DNA of 64,000 nucleotides from Gnetum montanum (GCA_015680685.1 MNCI01011103.1:482724-546723); one strand, 5' to 3'; positions 48,101 to 59,700 are shown, numbered from the stretch's first letter. The notes: a model not told the origin generated them from the letters alone. Numbers and translations: made by a program.

Positions 48101-48550
48101 GATATGTTTTTATGATGGCCACAGAGGTTGTTTCATGGTCATCAAAGAAGTAATCAATTTTCACATTGTCAAAATAGAGGCTGAATTTGTTGTTGCAACA
48201 TCTTGTGCTTGCCAAACTATTTGGCTAAGAAAAATTCCTAATGAGCTATATTTCAAGCAAGAGGGAACTACTACAATTTTCTATGACAACAATTCAACCA
48301 TAAATTTATCCAAAAATCCTATGCTACATGGAAGAAGCAAACATCTTAATGTGAGATTTCACTTCTTATGTGATCTATGTAATGATGGTGTTATTAATTT
48401 GGTGTTTTGCAAGAGTGAAGATCAACTCATTGATATTCTAACCAAACCCCTCAAGTTATCAACATTCTAAAGCCTGAGAAAGCAACTTGGAGTCTGCACA
48501 TTGAATGATTCTTGTTAAATTGATAGTTTGCAAACCTTCAATTTACGGGA
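45125..48550 (+). pseudogene. Degenerate Ty1/copia gag-pol, 5'-truncated
   Basis: Order protease-integrase-RT is that of Ty1/copia. The gag tail has an RGRGRGRGRG stretch at 45156-45185 and a zinc knuckle CX2CX4HX4C at 45273-45320 (with Gly replaced by Arg). Protease: MDTGCNNHMCG at 45437. The pre-integrase WH...GHL box is near 45820. Integrase at 45900-46600 has FIDDYTQ, the PYTPQQNGVSERKNR block near 46290 and AWSGRK. RT at 47050-47640: TWELVDLPKGHKAIGVKWVFK, FQMDVKSTFLHG, YVDD at 47573-47584. RNase H at 48000-48470 ends in DILTKPLK. Stop codons and frameshifts break it at least ten times. The N-terminal half of gag and the 5' LTR are not present upstream. Confidence 0.9.
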
Positions 48551-48553
48551 GCG

Positions 48554-48900
48554 TGTTAAATGTGTTTAATTGTTAAACATGCTTTTTTGTTTGTTCTAGT
48601 CTTTAGGAACTATTCTTAGGGATTCGATTACTATTGTCATTCTTTATAAGTTGAATGGTTAGTCATTACAGAAGTTGAAGGGGCGATCATCACAAAAGTT
48701 GAAGGGTCAACTGTTATAGAAGTTGAAAGATCAACTGTTACAAAAGTTAAAGGGTCAACTATTATAGAAGTTTCTTCATTCAGTTTCTATTTTCCATTGA
48801 TGTATTTTCCTATTTAAAGGCCATTATTAGTTGAATAAAAAATGTGAAATTTAGTTGCCTCTATTTGCCCCTATTTTGTTTTGTTTTACTTTTTCCTTTA
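48554..48900 (+). repeat. 3' LTR of the copia element (right edge approximate)
   Basis: Begins TGTTAAATGTG directly after the purine-rich ACGGGAGCG, about 85 bases past the pol stop. It has a TATA-like TATTTAAAGG at 48811-48820 and an AATAAA signal near 48833. No matching 5' copy exists in the window, so its end is not fixed. Confidence 0.6.
48664..48776 (+). repeat. Short tandem repeat in the copia LTR, 24 bp unit
   Basis: Four to five units of the form 'acagaagttgaagggtcaact' (gttatagaagttgaaagatcaact, gttacaaaagttaaagggtcaact and so on) lie upstream of the TATA-like box. Such arrays are common in the U3 of copia LTRs and may bind transcription factors. Confidence 0.7.
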
Positions 48901-51518
48901 TCTAGGGCTAGTAATGCACAAGCTAGTAATGCACATCCTCAAAGGCTTACAGGTTGGCCATATTTATATGATAAAAGAGGTATGGTGAAATCTATGTAAA
49001 CACTTGAGAAAGAGATGGCACACATTTGAAAAAGTGATTAGTGTCAGCTCAATTATGCAGTATGAAGTAAAGAGGATCAATATTGTACATTTGGATTATG
49101 GGTTCTACATCATACCACATAAGTGCCCAAGTGCATATTCAAGGGGAAGAGGCCAACCCATGTGCCCATGCTTTCAAAAAAAAGGAAGAAAATATCTATA
49201 CGGAGGGTAGAATAGTTCACTGTAGATTCTTATTTAAGGTTACATAACATTGCAATAGTGTCATTATCATTGTATTTTCCTCATTTAATCATATGGAATC
49301 AGTCTAATGAGTTGGCTTTGTTCATTTTCATTAAAATCTTAAAATTTTATTATCTAACTATAGGATTACATGTAATTAAATGTTACATTGCCTATGATTT
49401 AAACATAAAGAATTAGAACATAGATGTTACTTTTTCTATCACTAAAGTTTTTCATTCTATAAAGAAATTCATTATTATTTATTAATGGCATATCATTTTC
49501 TATGTGTTAGACTTAAGAAATTTATTATATTGTATATCTTTTAGGTCATAGTTCTAAGTTCTAATATTTAGGTTTTATAAATACCACTACTATTTAAAAT
49601 ATCCTCTTATGAGGCCATGAAAAGGTTAGATATTTTATTAGCATTAAAAATGATAATTATGAACTACACATTTGGCTAAAAATCTTATATTAGCATGGTT
49701 GTGCTTTCCTTGAAGTATGATATTTTTCCATTAGAGGTGCTACATTGTATGATACTATGGAGTTGTCTTGTAATCTATCTTGTTTGGTTCTTAGCCAAAG
49801 ATATTGCAAAATTTTTAGTAAAAGGCTTATTTGTATAGATTTTAATGTAAGGATAGGTTTACACCAAACAAAAATTATTCAATGGTAACATAATGTCAAT
49901 AGTTTAGACATTGTTAAAAATCATAGGTAGATACAACATTCTATAGATGGTACTATTAATAAGATGGGTCAATAACTATTAGAATGGCCTAGCTAATTTT
50001 TCATAGCCTTCATCATTTACTTTCATAGGACCTTAGGGTAACTCTTGCATTGATTTATTTTTATGTTCTTATAAAGACATTGAATTTATTAAGGAGTTGA
50101 AGGTTAGAGAAGATTTAATAGAGTCTTTCCATCATTCATAGAGAACTTTTGTTGAAAATTTAATTTTTTTCATAGACAATAAATAAATAGCAATAGAAAA
50201 TTTTTTTAATATACATTTACCTTAGAATTCAACAACAATATATGAATGTAGCACATAACAAATGGAAACTTTAAAGACAACACAAGGAGCTTGAACAAAT
50301 TTTGCTTACAATAGCTAAGCAAGGTATGCATTTACAATAATAAGATGCTTAGAAGATTTGGATTAATTAGGATTGTATGAAGGCTAGATAAAATATTAAG
50401 AATGCAAATAAGAATCATAGATAAATTTTAGTTAAGGCATATCAATACATGATTAGAACATAGAGGAGGAAAGTCATTTAAACAATGTTAGCAATGTAAG
50501 AATTTTGAACTCTAAACTTGGAAGGCTAGAATATAAAATTTTAAGACTACAATATATCCTACTATATTGTATAAATGTGATATTTAGGGACTTGGACTTA
50601 GTACTAAACTTTGGAAATACATTTAAAAGTATGCAAAAAAATTTTATTCTTAATAAGTTAAAGGTGAACATGAAAACACTTTATTCAATGTTATTATGTC
50701 ATGTTATTTATTACCTTTAGAAGTAGAAGCCTTGTGCCAATTCATTGCATACACTCATGGATTACTTAGCTTAAGCTAAGAAGAATTCTCTATAAAGTAG
50801 TTCCTTTGGATTCAAGAGACCATGCTTGGTATTTTTACAAAATGCAATGGTTAAGAAAATAAAATATCTCTTAAGAGGATGTGCAACAAAATTATATGTG
50901 TATTCCCCACCTAGTTAAGCAAAAGGTTTTAACCTATTTGTAGTCTAATATAGAGGACAAGAAATAATTTTAATTATAGCATATTAGATCTAATAAACTT
51001 GATCTAGAAGCTCACTATCCTTCAGCTACTATTCCAATCTAGTATTAGAGTGCTATTAGCAAGCTTCTCTTAAATTTGCATTCTCTTAGAATTGAAAGTA
51101 GAAGATGGATTCAACTCCCACAAGAAGAGTGCACCTATAGGTTTTATAAGTTAGGAGTCCTTAAAGATGATTTATATGTATTTCATTTATGTGTTGTGAC
51201 TACCCATTGAAGATAACATTGTAATGTTATAGCAAAAGAATTTATGATTTGTATTTGTTATTCCCATTGATGTTTGGTCAATTTGTAGATAATATCTTTA
51301 TTTTTCATGAAAATATAATATATTTCCAATAAATCCTACAAGTCTTTGGACATAATAAAGCCTCAATTTTAGTTTTAGTTTATTAGAGTTCTTAAAACTA
51401 GTATCATACATTTTTTTGAAAACTCTAGGTATTTTTTAGTAACAATATTAATATTTTATATATTTCATTTGTGTTTTTCATAAAAAAAATATTTAATATG
51501 CACTTGATTTGACTAGCT
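48901..51518. other. AT-rich sequence, nothing recognised
   Basis: No conserved frame. A 68-codon frame at 49004-49210 and antiparallel frames at 50474-50720 have no recognisable motif. The last bases (from 51519) are the SINE target duplication. Confidence 0.45.
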
Positions 51519-51526
51519 TATTTTTA

Positions 51527-51667
51527 GGGTGTTGGAACCTAAAATAAGTGAAATAAAGGTACATCCCAAGATCCATAGAAGTTTATAACTGAGGTATACC
51601 TAGTAGAATTAAACTTATGACCTCCGGTTACTTTATTATGACATGTACCACAAGGCTAACATCTCAC
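51527..51667 (-). repeat. tRNA-derived SINE with target duplication
   Basis: Minus strand: A-box-like TAGCCTTGTGG (51648-51658), B-box-like GTTTAATTC (51606-51614), then a body ending CACTTATTTTAGGTTCCAAC. The 8 bases TATTTTTA flank it on both sides (51519-51526, 51668-51675). It matches the copy at 56.5 kb from end to end. Confidence 0.78.
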
Positions 51668-51837
51668 TATTTTTACTTAGCTTTTATACAAAATTATTAC
51701 ATTCTTTTATGTATGTATTTTATAAGTCTTTTGAATTATAGTATAGATAATTTGAAAATGTTTCTTAGAGACTAATTTGTCGAGTAGCATAACTAGTGTG
51801 AAGCGGTATTAATATTCCTTTTATCTCATCTTGATAT

Positions 51838-53600
51838 TGTTGATGCCAACATCACCCATGCTAGGCATGGGACCATGATCAACAATTCTAATCCCTTGGC
51901 ACCAAGAACAAACAAAGTTAATTTGTACAAGCATGTCTTGGGGCCCGATTCATAATGACATGCTTATGGCAATGGTTACATTGCCATGTCATGATGGCAT
52001 GAACGTAACGGCCTGGGTGGTGTAGAATGTGGGTTATGTAACAACTGCAGAGGTGGTGTAACTAACGGTGGTGGTGCTAGGAGTTATGTATGTTTCAGGA
52101 GTTATGTTGGTGGTAACTGACGGTGGTGGAGAACGTTGTGAAAGTTATGTCTAGGTGGTGCTAAGAGTTATGTGCATTATAGGAGTTATGTTTGTGGTAA
52201 CTGATGGTGGTGGAGAATGTGGTGGAAGTTATATCTAAGTGGTGCTAGCAATTATGTGCAGTGGTGGCCTTCTTTCTTTTTGTTGTAGCGACATAGTACT
52301 AGATGGTGGGCAACACATGTATCCTCCCCTCTCTCTCTATCTCTTGCAATAAGGCACACTAAAGATGATGGCAAAGGGAAGTAGGGGACTCTCAACACCA
52401 ATGGGGGGGCTAAGCAATAGGTAGTAGCTGGATCATCTATTGAGGACTCCCCTCTCTAGAGGAAACTAGCAGATGACTATTTCACTTTCTTTGGTGTATT
52501 TTTATTGGCCAACCTCTCCCCTCTCTGGCAGAGCACATGTTGGTGGCAATTGCGATAGCAATGTCAACGCATGGTAACTACAGCTGGTAGTAGCAGGCAA
52601 CCTCCCTATGTGACACAGGATAGGTAGGTAAGCTCTCAAGGTAATAGTGGCAGATGTAGATGCACAGATAGTGACACATCAGTAATAGCATTGCACATGA
52701 TAGGCTATGGTGAGCCTTCCCTTTCTTAAGCAACAACCAAAAAACCTGTGATGGTAGCAGTTATTGTAGTAGTTGCAAGAATGATGGCTGGTGGCATTAC
52801 TTCTAGCTATAGGTGGTGATGGTGGCGCTAGTGTCAGTCATGCATTAGAAATGATGGGGCACATGAGGTTCTATGTTTCTCTTTGGCAGTGGAGGTGATG
52901 CACATGCATAGTAGACTAAGCGTATGGTGAGTCGATCCTTAACGATGAGCGCATGGCATTCATTATGATAGGTAGTCTCTCTCAGTGATGGGAAAGCTAT
53001 AGCAGGTAGCCTTCCTGGGTTTTTTGCCACCAGGGGTAGGTGGCACGTGAATGGTAGCATTTGTAGTACGTGCTCTATGGTAGATATTAGCAGGTGATTG
53101 CAGATAGTAGTAGGCATGCACTCCAAGTGGTAGCGTAGGGGTCCAACCTCTCCTCTCTCTAGTGGAAAGCATGGCAAATAGAACAACCTACACATCAAGA
53201 AGCAAAGGCTACGAATGATGTGTCCACAACATGCTAAGTAGATAGTAGTAGCATCTCTCTCTCTCACTCCCTCTCTCAATGGCTATGAGTAATGTCGGTT
53301 ATAGTGGCATCCATGATGATGAGATGACATGAACCAACAGTAGTAGCAGGGACCAGCGAAAAGTTTAAATTTTCTAGTTAGCTACTGTATTTCCATAAAG
53401 TCTTAAATTTTAGGATAGTTATTCTATTCAAATTCACCGATTTTTTAATTTAATTACCAGTATTTTAATGGCACATGGTCCTCTCCAGCTAAGACTATTT
53501 CTAGGTTTCCATAGCCATACAGGAGGTGCCCTAGGCAATAGTATCCTCAAATGAGTTTTTTTCCTTGGGTGTTGGTCCATCTAAAATTTATGCATCAACA
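51838..53600 (+). repeat. 5' LTR with 9-bp inverted ends
   Basis: Begins TGTTGATGC and ends GCATCAACA, perfect inverted ends. Rich in GGTGGT and TAGTAG. A 144-codon minus-strand frame at 52845-53279 is made of this simple-sequence-like DNA and is not called. Confidence 0.82.
52050..52265 (+). repeat. Internal duplication in the LTR
   Basis: The block 'ggtggtgctaggagttatgt ... gtggtaactgacggtggtggagaa' is present about twice in tandem (unit about 105 bp) in this LTR, but only a remnant of one unit is present in the truncated copy at 54.2 kb. Confidence 0.6.
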
Positions 53601-53606
53601 CCTTTT

Positions 53607-53624
53607 TGGTGCTAGAAGGAGGGC
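53607..53624 (+). other. Putative primer binding site
   Basis: TGGTGCTAGAAGGAGGGC, identical to 10944-10961 and also 6 bases after the LTR end. Confidence 0.65.
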
Positions 53625-53984
53625 TATTTTTTCAGCCTTTTTTTTTCATTTTCTAAAATATCAATTTTTCTTATTCCTAATCCTATTTTGTTTCTATTTC
53701 AAAACTATTATTTCCCCTAAATTTTATTTTCTTGTACTCCTTATTGAAAACCCTATCTCCAAACCCTTTATTTTCTACCTTTTTTAAATAAAAAATTGAT
53801 GCTTCGCATTTTCTAAATATTATCATTATCCTTACTAGAATCCTAAACATTCTTTTTCCAATTCTAACTTTGGCGGTCCTTACCTATGTCCTGACTTTGT
53901 CCTCTATTTTCTGTGTCTCCTTTTAAGATTTCTATGGTTGTGTTGTTCGCTGCACTTGCATGCAATTTCTAGTTTAGGGCTAAG

Positions 53985-54705
53985 TGTTGATGCCAACATT
54001 GCCCATGCTAGGCATGAGGCCATGATCAACAAGTCTAATCCCTTGGCATCGAGCATAAAGAAAGTTAATTTTTACAAGCATATCTTGGGGCCTGATTCAT
54101 AATGATGAGCTTGTGGTAGCAATTACATTGCCACACCATAATGGCATGGATGTAACAACCTGGGTGGTGGAGAATGTGGTGGAACTTATGTTTGGATGGT
54201 ATTAAGAGTTATGTGTGGTGGTGGCCTCCTTTCTCTCTAGTGTAATGACATGGTGCCAAATAGTGGGTAGCACCTATAGCCTATCCTCTCTCTCATAGTA
54301 GCAGCAGGGCATGTTGTAGATGGTTTTGGGGGGAAGCAGGGGAGTCTCAACACCAGTGGGAGGGCTGAACAATAGGTGGTAGGTGGATCATCTATCGAGG
54401 ACTCCATTCTCTAGAGGAAAATAGTAGACAATGATTTCTCTTTCTTTGGAATGTCATAATCAGCTAGCCTTTCCCCTCTCTGGTAGGGCACGTGATGGTG
54501 GTGATTGCGATAGTAATGGTGGTGTGTGGCAACTATAGACTGCGGTAGCAGGCAACCTCCCTATGCAATGTGTGATAGGCAGGTGAGCTCCTGAGGCATT
54601 AGTGGCAAACATAGATGTGTAGAAAGCAACATGTTAGTAGCAGTGGGGCACATGGTAGGCTACAACAAGCCTCCCCTTTCCCGAGTAGTAGGCTACAGTG
54701 GAATG
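53985..54705 (+). repeat. Second LTR copy, truncated
   Basis: Starts TGTTGATGCCAACATTGCC and follows 51838 onward in order, through the 'cagcaggcaacctccctatg' type block, up to about 54705, where similarity stops. The remaining 1 kb is missing. Confidence 0.78.
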
Positions 54706-55129
54706 TCTAGCCTAAAATTAAGTATTCATCTTTTGAATGTCTACTGATCTCCTCAAACACCCAGGAAAATACCAAAACATCTTCATTTGGTGTGTAAGCT
54801 TCATGCATCCTTGAAATCTTCCATCTTGGTTAAGAATTCTTGTCATCTTAACTCAACTCTCATCTTGGTCTCATCTTTATCTTTGTCTTGACATAATGAA
54901 GCTCTTGTCTCAAACATGATTTCTTCATCTAAGCTCTTGTCTCATTCTCATGGAGTTTTTATCTTTACACCAATAAGCTCTTGTCCCAATCTCATCATCT
55001 TATTCTTGTCTTAATCATCATGCTCTTGTCCTAATCCCATCATGTTCTTATCTTGTTCTTTCTTAGCCCTTTAAGACCATATAAACATATTTTTCACATT
55101 CTTCATTTTCTAAGGTTTTGACATACCCA
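54706..55129. other. Degenerate short repeats, probable LINE 3' flank
   Basis: 'aagctcttgtctcaatctcatcat' variants recur every 30-60 bases between 54840 and 55060. On the minus strand this directly follows the LINE C-terminal region, so part may be the LINE 3' untranslated region. Confidence 0.4.
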
Positions 55130-55990
55130 AAGGTCAATACTTTACACATGTCCAAACCATCTAAGCTACCATTCTTATAGCTTATCTAAATAGAAGCCAA
55201 TCCAAGTCTTTCTTTGATGTATGTATTATCAATTTTATCTCTTCAAGTAACATTTAACATCCAATGAAGCATTTGCATTTCTATCATATTAATTTGTTGT
55301 TCATGCCTCTTTTATACTATCCAACATTCAACACCATATAAGATAGCAACCTTGATTATTCTCATGTAATTTTATTGGTAATATTTTATTACATAGAATA
55401 CCACTAGCCTATCTCCATTTTGACTAGCTTACCTCAATTCTATTTTGATATATTTATCAATTTCACCATTTGATTGGAGAATTAATCTTGGGTAACAATG
55501 ATGTTGGTAATTAGGGACTTTTTTGCCTTGAATTGTCACTTGTATTTCACCATTATTTATGTTATTATTAAAATTTCATTCCATATATTTTGTCTTACTT
55601 CTACTAATTTTTAAATATTTTGATTATAGAGCATGTCTTCACTTCTCCATTTTAACAATAATATTTTCTTGAGTTATATCTACCAACACAATATTATCTA
55701 CAAATAGCATACACCAAGGGATTTCATCTTGTATTTCCTTTATTAATTCATTCATAATAACAACAAATAAGTACATTCTAAGTGTAGACCTTAGATGTAA
55801 ACCTATTGCGACTAGAAAATAAGATGTTATTCCATAACTTGTTCTAATTTTAGTGATATTTCCTTTATACATATCTTGAATCACTTTATTATATTTATCA
55901 TAGATGTTTATCCTCCAAAAGGTCCACTGAATAATATCTCTAAGCACTTTATCAAATGCATTTTCCAAATCAATGAAAATCATATGTACA
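55130..55990 (-). pseudogene. RTE-type LINE reverse transcriptase fragment
   Basis: A 114-codon open frame (55983-55639) carries the RT blocks FIDLENAFDKV, PYLF-type MYLFVVIMNEL, IPWCMLFVDNIVLVD (catalytic FADD/FVDD reads FVDN, last Asp lost). Downstream in broken frames come TKYMEWNFN, GVECW, MLHWMLN and, near 55150, a remnant of the WFGHV box. The N-terminal endonuclease half of ORF2 is absent, a usual 5' truncation. Same family as the split LINE at 28.8/39.4 kb. Confidence 0.85.
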
Positions 55991-56249
55991 TTTTTCTATG
56001 AAAAGAAGTAATGAAAAAAGAAGATGATGTAATAATAAATACCAGGATATGGAAATTTGTAAAATTACTTAAAAATAATTATTGATAACAAATTAATTTC
56101 AAAACCAACTTCAATGAAAAAGATGAAATTAACGTCTAAAAAGTAATATTAATTGCAAGAAGATTCAAATAAAAGAAACATATTAATTATGAGGAGATTT
56201 TTGCACTTATAGCATTGTTTGAAATAATCAAACTAATATTTTTTATTGC

Positions 56250-56356
56250 TTTTCACTATGATTTGAAGCTTTAAAAAATGGATGTTAAATTACCATTCAT
56301 GAATGGTAACATAGAAGAACATGTCTACATCTATCAATTCAAGGGATTCATAAAAA
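56250..56356 (+). pseudogene. Short Ty1/copia RT relic
   Basis: The frame reads KMDVKLPFMNGNIEEHVYIY and then QFKGFIK, which is the conserved copia block around the first RT motif (MDVK-FLNG-L-E-VY--QP-GF). Nothing else of the element is recognisable nearby. Confidence 0.7.
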
Positions 56357-56478
56357 CAAAACAAAAAAGTAAATAAATAAAAACAACACAAGGTATGAAA
56401 GTTAAATAAAATACTTTACATCTTTAAACAAACTTCAAGATCATGATTCCAAAGAATTAGTAAATTTCTACTTAAGAA

Positions 56479-56627
56479 TGAGTTGTTAGCCTAGTGGTAT
56501 GAGTTTTGGCATAGTTACCCTAACTCACAAGTTTGATTCTACTAGGTAGCAGTAAAATATAAAATTCTATAAATTATAGGGTATAAATATGTTTCACTTA
56601 TTTTGGGTTTCAACACCCCCAATGTTT
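56479..56627 (+). repeat. tRNA-derived SINE with 10-bp target duplication
   Basis: A-box-like TAGCCTAGTGG (56487-56497), B-box-like GTTTGATTC (56531-56539), tRNA-like spacing, then a tRNA-unrelated body ending in TTTTGGGTTTCAACACCCCC. Flanked on both sides by TACTTAAGAA (56469-56478, 56628-56637), which fixes the ends and length (149 bp). Confidence 0.85.
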
Positions 56628-56639
56628 TACTTAAGAAAA

Positions 56640-57362
56640 ATTACAAGTCATGTTTTTAAATAATCCATAGCTTTTTCTTTTTCTTTTTACATATGTTTTG
56701 AATCATACTAGATTCATCATGACTTGTAATTCATCTATCATGGATGCAAGAGAGAATAAATAACATTACAAGTTGTATTAATTTAAGCTTCCTTTATAGT
56801 AAAAAACATATTAAGAAAGATTTCATTATGATTTTATTGTATGTTGTAACTTGGTATTTATGTTGAAGCAAGTTCACTCCACAAGTAAATCACTGTCAAT
56901 GTAGTATATCCAAATATTATGCAAACATAAAATTATTTTCTAGAAAACAAGAAAAGTAGTTATCTTCAATTAATTTATTAGAAGACTATAATAAGGTTTA
57001 CACAACCTACAAGCACTCAAAAACCTATTACACTTGAACAATATTGCATAGCATGAGGCTCTACAACCAAATAATAGCTATTCTCATTGAAAGACACAAC
57101 CGATAAAAATATCTTCCACAACCTAAGACTAAGATCTCAACTCACAAGTGAGATATAAGAGAATAGAACACATAGACTGACACATAATAAGCTGATCTTG
57201 GAGCTACAATCACCAATTTCACTCAACCAATGTGCTTACCCCTCTCTATTGCCCATCTCTCCACTCTTAAAAGTGTTTTCTCTTACTCCTTCACATACAA
57301 GTGCTCTCTCGTTGCATATAAGCTCTCCTCTTTTCTCATGGACGGATACATACATTACTATA
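56640..57362. other. Nothing recognised
   Basis: AT-rich up to about 57200, then C/T-rich. No coding motif seen. The inverted pair ggacgg/ccgtcc around 57340-57370 lies at the inferred LTR edge. Confidence 0.4.
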
Positions 57363-57931
57363 TGTACCGTCCGATTTCGTTGGTGCAAGGCTAGAATGAA
57401 ACAAACACCGATAGATCCTCAAAAGAAATACAGAAGACCCTATCTTTGCTTGAGGGCAGGTTAGAATGGCTGAAGGCAGAGTGCCTTGAATGGTCTGCAT
57501 GCAGATCAAACGAGGACTTCCCCAATGTACGCACTTTGCAATGCGTTGGGTTATACATAAACGATGCACATTAAACATAAACCGTAATGGAAATAGGCAC
57601 AATAATGTAAATGGGAATGTAAACATAAACTAGAAAAATAATGAAACTGCAATAAATCTGGGCAAAATGTAAACTATTTTTTTATTGAAAAATGATTACA
57701 GTGTGCACTGGTCAGAACGCAGTTGTGGATTGATCACAAGGTGGACGCTTAGCCTCGGTGGGTGATGACAGGTGCTGGAAGATGCAGGTTTTGGGTTATA
57801 AGGAAATGCAGCATCCAATTCTAATGCCTAGCATATAGAGGTTGATTCCTAGATTTGCTAACTGTTCCAGATTTCAATTTTTAGGTTCATTTGTCAAAAT
57901 TTGTGAACCCTGATCTACTGAAAAATTGGGG

Positions 57932-57939
57932 TTTTTATA
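57932..57939 (-). promoter_or_regulatory. LTR TATA box
   Basis: Minus strand TTATAAAAACCCC, matching the position and the CCCC context of the other Tat LTR promoters. Confidence 0.5.
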
Positions 57940-58429
57940 AGATCTTGGGCATTAGATTCGGATCTGGAAGAAGCTGATTGGCTGTGAAGTGAGAAAAATT
58001 TAGATTAGAAGATAGGTGGTGCATTGACCGAGTGCAGGATACATTACAACAGTACAATGTGTAGCGTATACACTGGTGTATGAATGCCCAGTGTATAGGC
58101 TTGGAATGCTCAGAATACTTTAGATTTACAAAAGAGTTTGTATGTTACAAAAAAAATAATATCTTTGGCCTGCTATTTTTGGCCTTAGCATGTCTTGAAA
58201 TGCTTTGGCGTGTGTTGGCATCCACGTACAGCGTTCAGCGTACAAACTCAACATCAACCTCAGCGTACAGACTCCAGCATCAACCTCAGCATACAGGCTC
58301 AACATCAATCCCATGAACTACCATGTTGGATGTCTAACTCTGTATGCTGGTGATTGTTCCTTGATTCGTGAGCACTGTTGATCCTCCAAGGTGTCCAGAT
58401 GCCAATTTTGACTTCATTTTGATGCAGTT

Positions 58430-59700
58430 TTGGGCCTGTTTTAGTAGTGTACGCTGGGCTACACACTAGCCAGCATACACACTTGAAAATGCATCATTTC
58501 AAGGTCAAAACTTGATTTTTAGGTGCCTATGATGATTCCCAACAGTTTCCCTACCTCTAGGAGTCAATTTTAGGTGAAAATCTTGCTTTTTGATGCCTGT
58601 TTTGGGCCATTTTTGGTGGTGTAGGCTGGGCTGTACGCTGGCCAGCGTATAGCAAGATGTACCTAGCATACACACATCAAAATGCATCATTTCAAGGTAA
58701 AAACTTGATTTTCAGGTGCATGTGATGATGCCCAACAGTTTCCCTACCTCTAGGAATCAATTTTAGGTAAAAATATTGCTCTTTGGTGCCTGTTTTGGGC
58801 CTTTTTTGCTGGTGTACGTTGGGTTGTATGCTGGCTAGCATACAACAAGATGTACCTAGCATACACACTTGAAAATGCATCATTTCAAGGTCAAAACTTG
58901 ATTTTCAAGTTCCTGTCATGATTCCCAACAGTTTCCCTACCTCCATGAGTCAATTTTAGGTGAAACTATTGCTCTTTGGTGCCTATTTTGGCCCATTTTT
59001 GGTGGTGTACGCTGGGCTGTACGTTGACCAGTGTACAACAAGATGTACCTGGCATACACACATCAAAATGCATCATTTCAAGGTAAAAACTTGATTTTCA
59101 GGTGCCTGTGATGATTCCCAACAGTTTCCCTACCTCCGAGAGTCAATTTCAAGTGAAAATCTTGCTCTTTGGTGCCTATTTTAGGGCATTTTGGTGGTGT
59201 ACACTGGGCTGTACGTTGGCCAGCGTATAGCAAGATGTACCTAGCATACACACATAAAAATGCATCATTTTAAGGTCAAAACTTGATTTTCAGGTGTCGA
59301 TGATGATGCCCAACAGTTGCCCTACCTCCAAGAGTCAATTTTAGGTGAAAATCTTGCTCTTTGGTGTCCTTTTTGGGCCATTTTTGGTGGTGTACGCTGG
59401 GTTGTACACTAGCTAGCGTACAACAAGATGTACCCAGCATACACACATAAAAATGCATCATTTCAAAGTTAAAACTTGATTTTTAGGTTCCTATGATGAT
59501 GCCCAATAGTTTCCCTACCTCCAGGAGTCAATTTCAGGTGAAAATATTGCTCTTTGATTCCTATTTTGGGCTATTTTTGGTGGTGTACGCGGCTATACGT
59601 TGGCTAGTGTACAGCAAGATATACCTAGCATACACACACAAAAATGCATCATTTCAAGGTCAAAACTTGATTTTCAGGATGCTGACAGCTGCTGGGGGAC
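58430..59700 (-). repeat. 193-bp tandem array in the LTR, about 6.5 copies
   Basis: The phrase AATGCATCATTTCAAGG recurs, with small changes, at 58488, 58681, 58874, 59067, 59259, 59452 and 59643, i.e. every 191-193 bases. Each unit holds a partly palindromic GTACGCTGGCCAGCGTATAG type motif. Frames of 61-63 codons found in three units are copies of the same repeat and are not genes. Confidence 0.93.

Larger units (their letters stand above)
51838..54705 (+). mobile_element. Non-autonomous or deleted Tat-related LTR element
   Basis: An LTR of 1763 bp is followed by only 384 bp of internal DNA and then by a second copy of the LTR start, which breaks off after about 720 bp. The internal part begins with the same 18-base primer site as the 17.4 kb Tat element and has no coding motif. 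Either a small non-autonomous element whose 3' LTR is truncated, or the product of a large internal deletion. Confidence 0.7.

Noticed and set aside
50850-50960. Possible copia RNase H fragment (KYLLRG-like)
   Set aside because: Only a few residues fit and no neighbouring copia motif supports it.
52845-53279. 144-codon minus-strand open frame
   Set aside because: Lies wholly inside an LTR made of simple GGT/TAG-rich DNA; not kept in the second LTR copy.
56479-56627. Functional tRNA gene
   Set aside because: A and B boxes are present but no cloverleaf or acceptor stem can be formed, and target duplications and sister copies show a SINE.
57120-57480. Possible host gene upstream of the Tat LTR (C/T-rich, some CpG)
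   Set aside because: No splice pattern or protein motif; part is probably LTR end.
58505-59461. Three similar 61-63 codon frames
   Set aside because: Same phase of the 193-bp tandem repeat; not genes.
58430-59700. CRISPR-like array
   Set aside because: Units are long, nearly identical throughout, without short unique spacers, and the context is a plant LTR.
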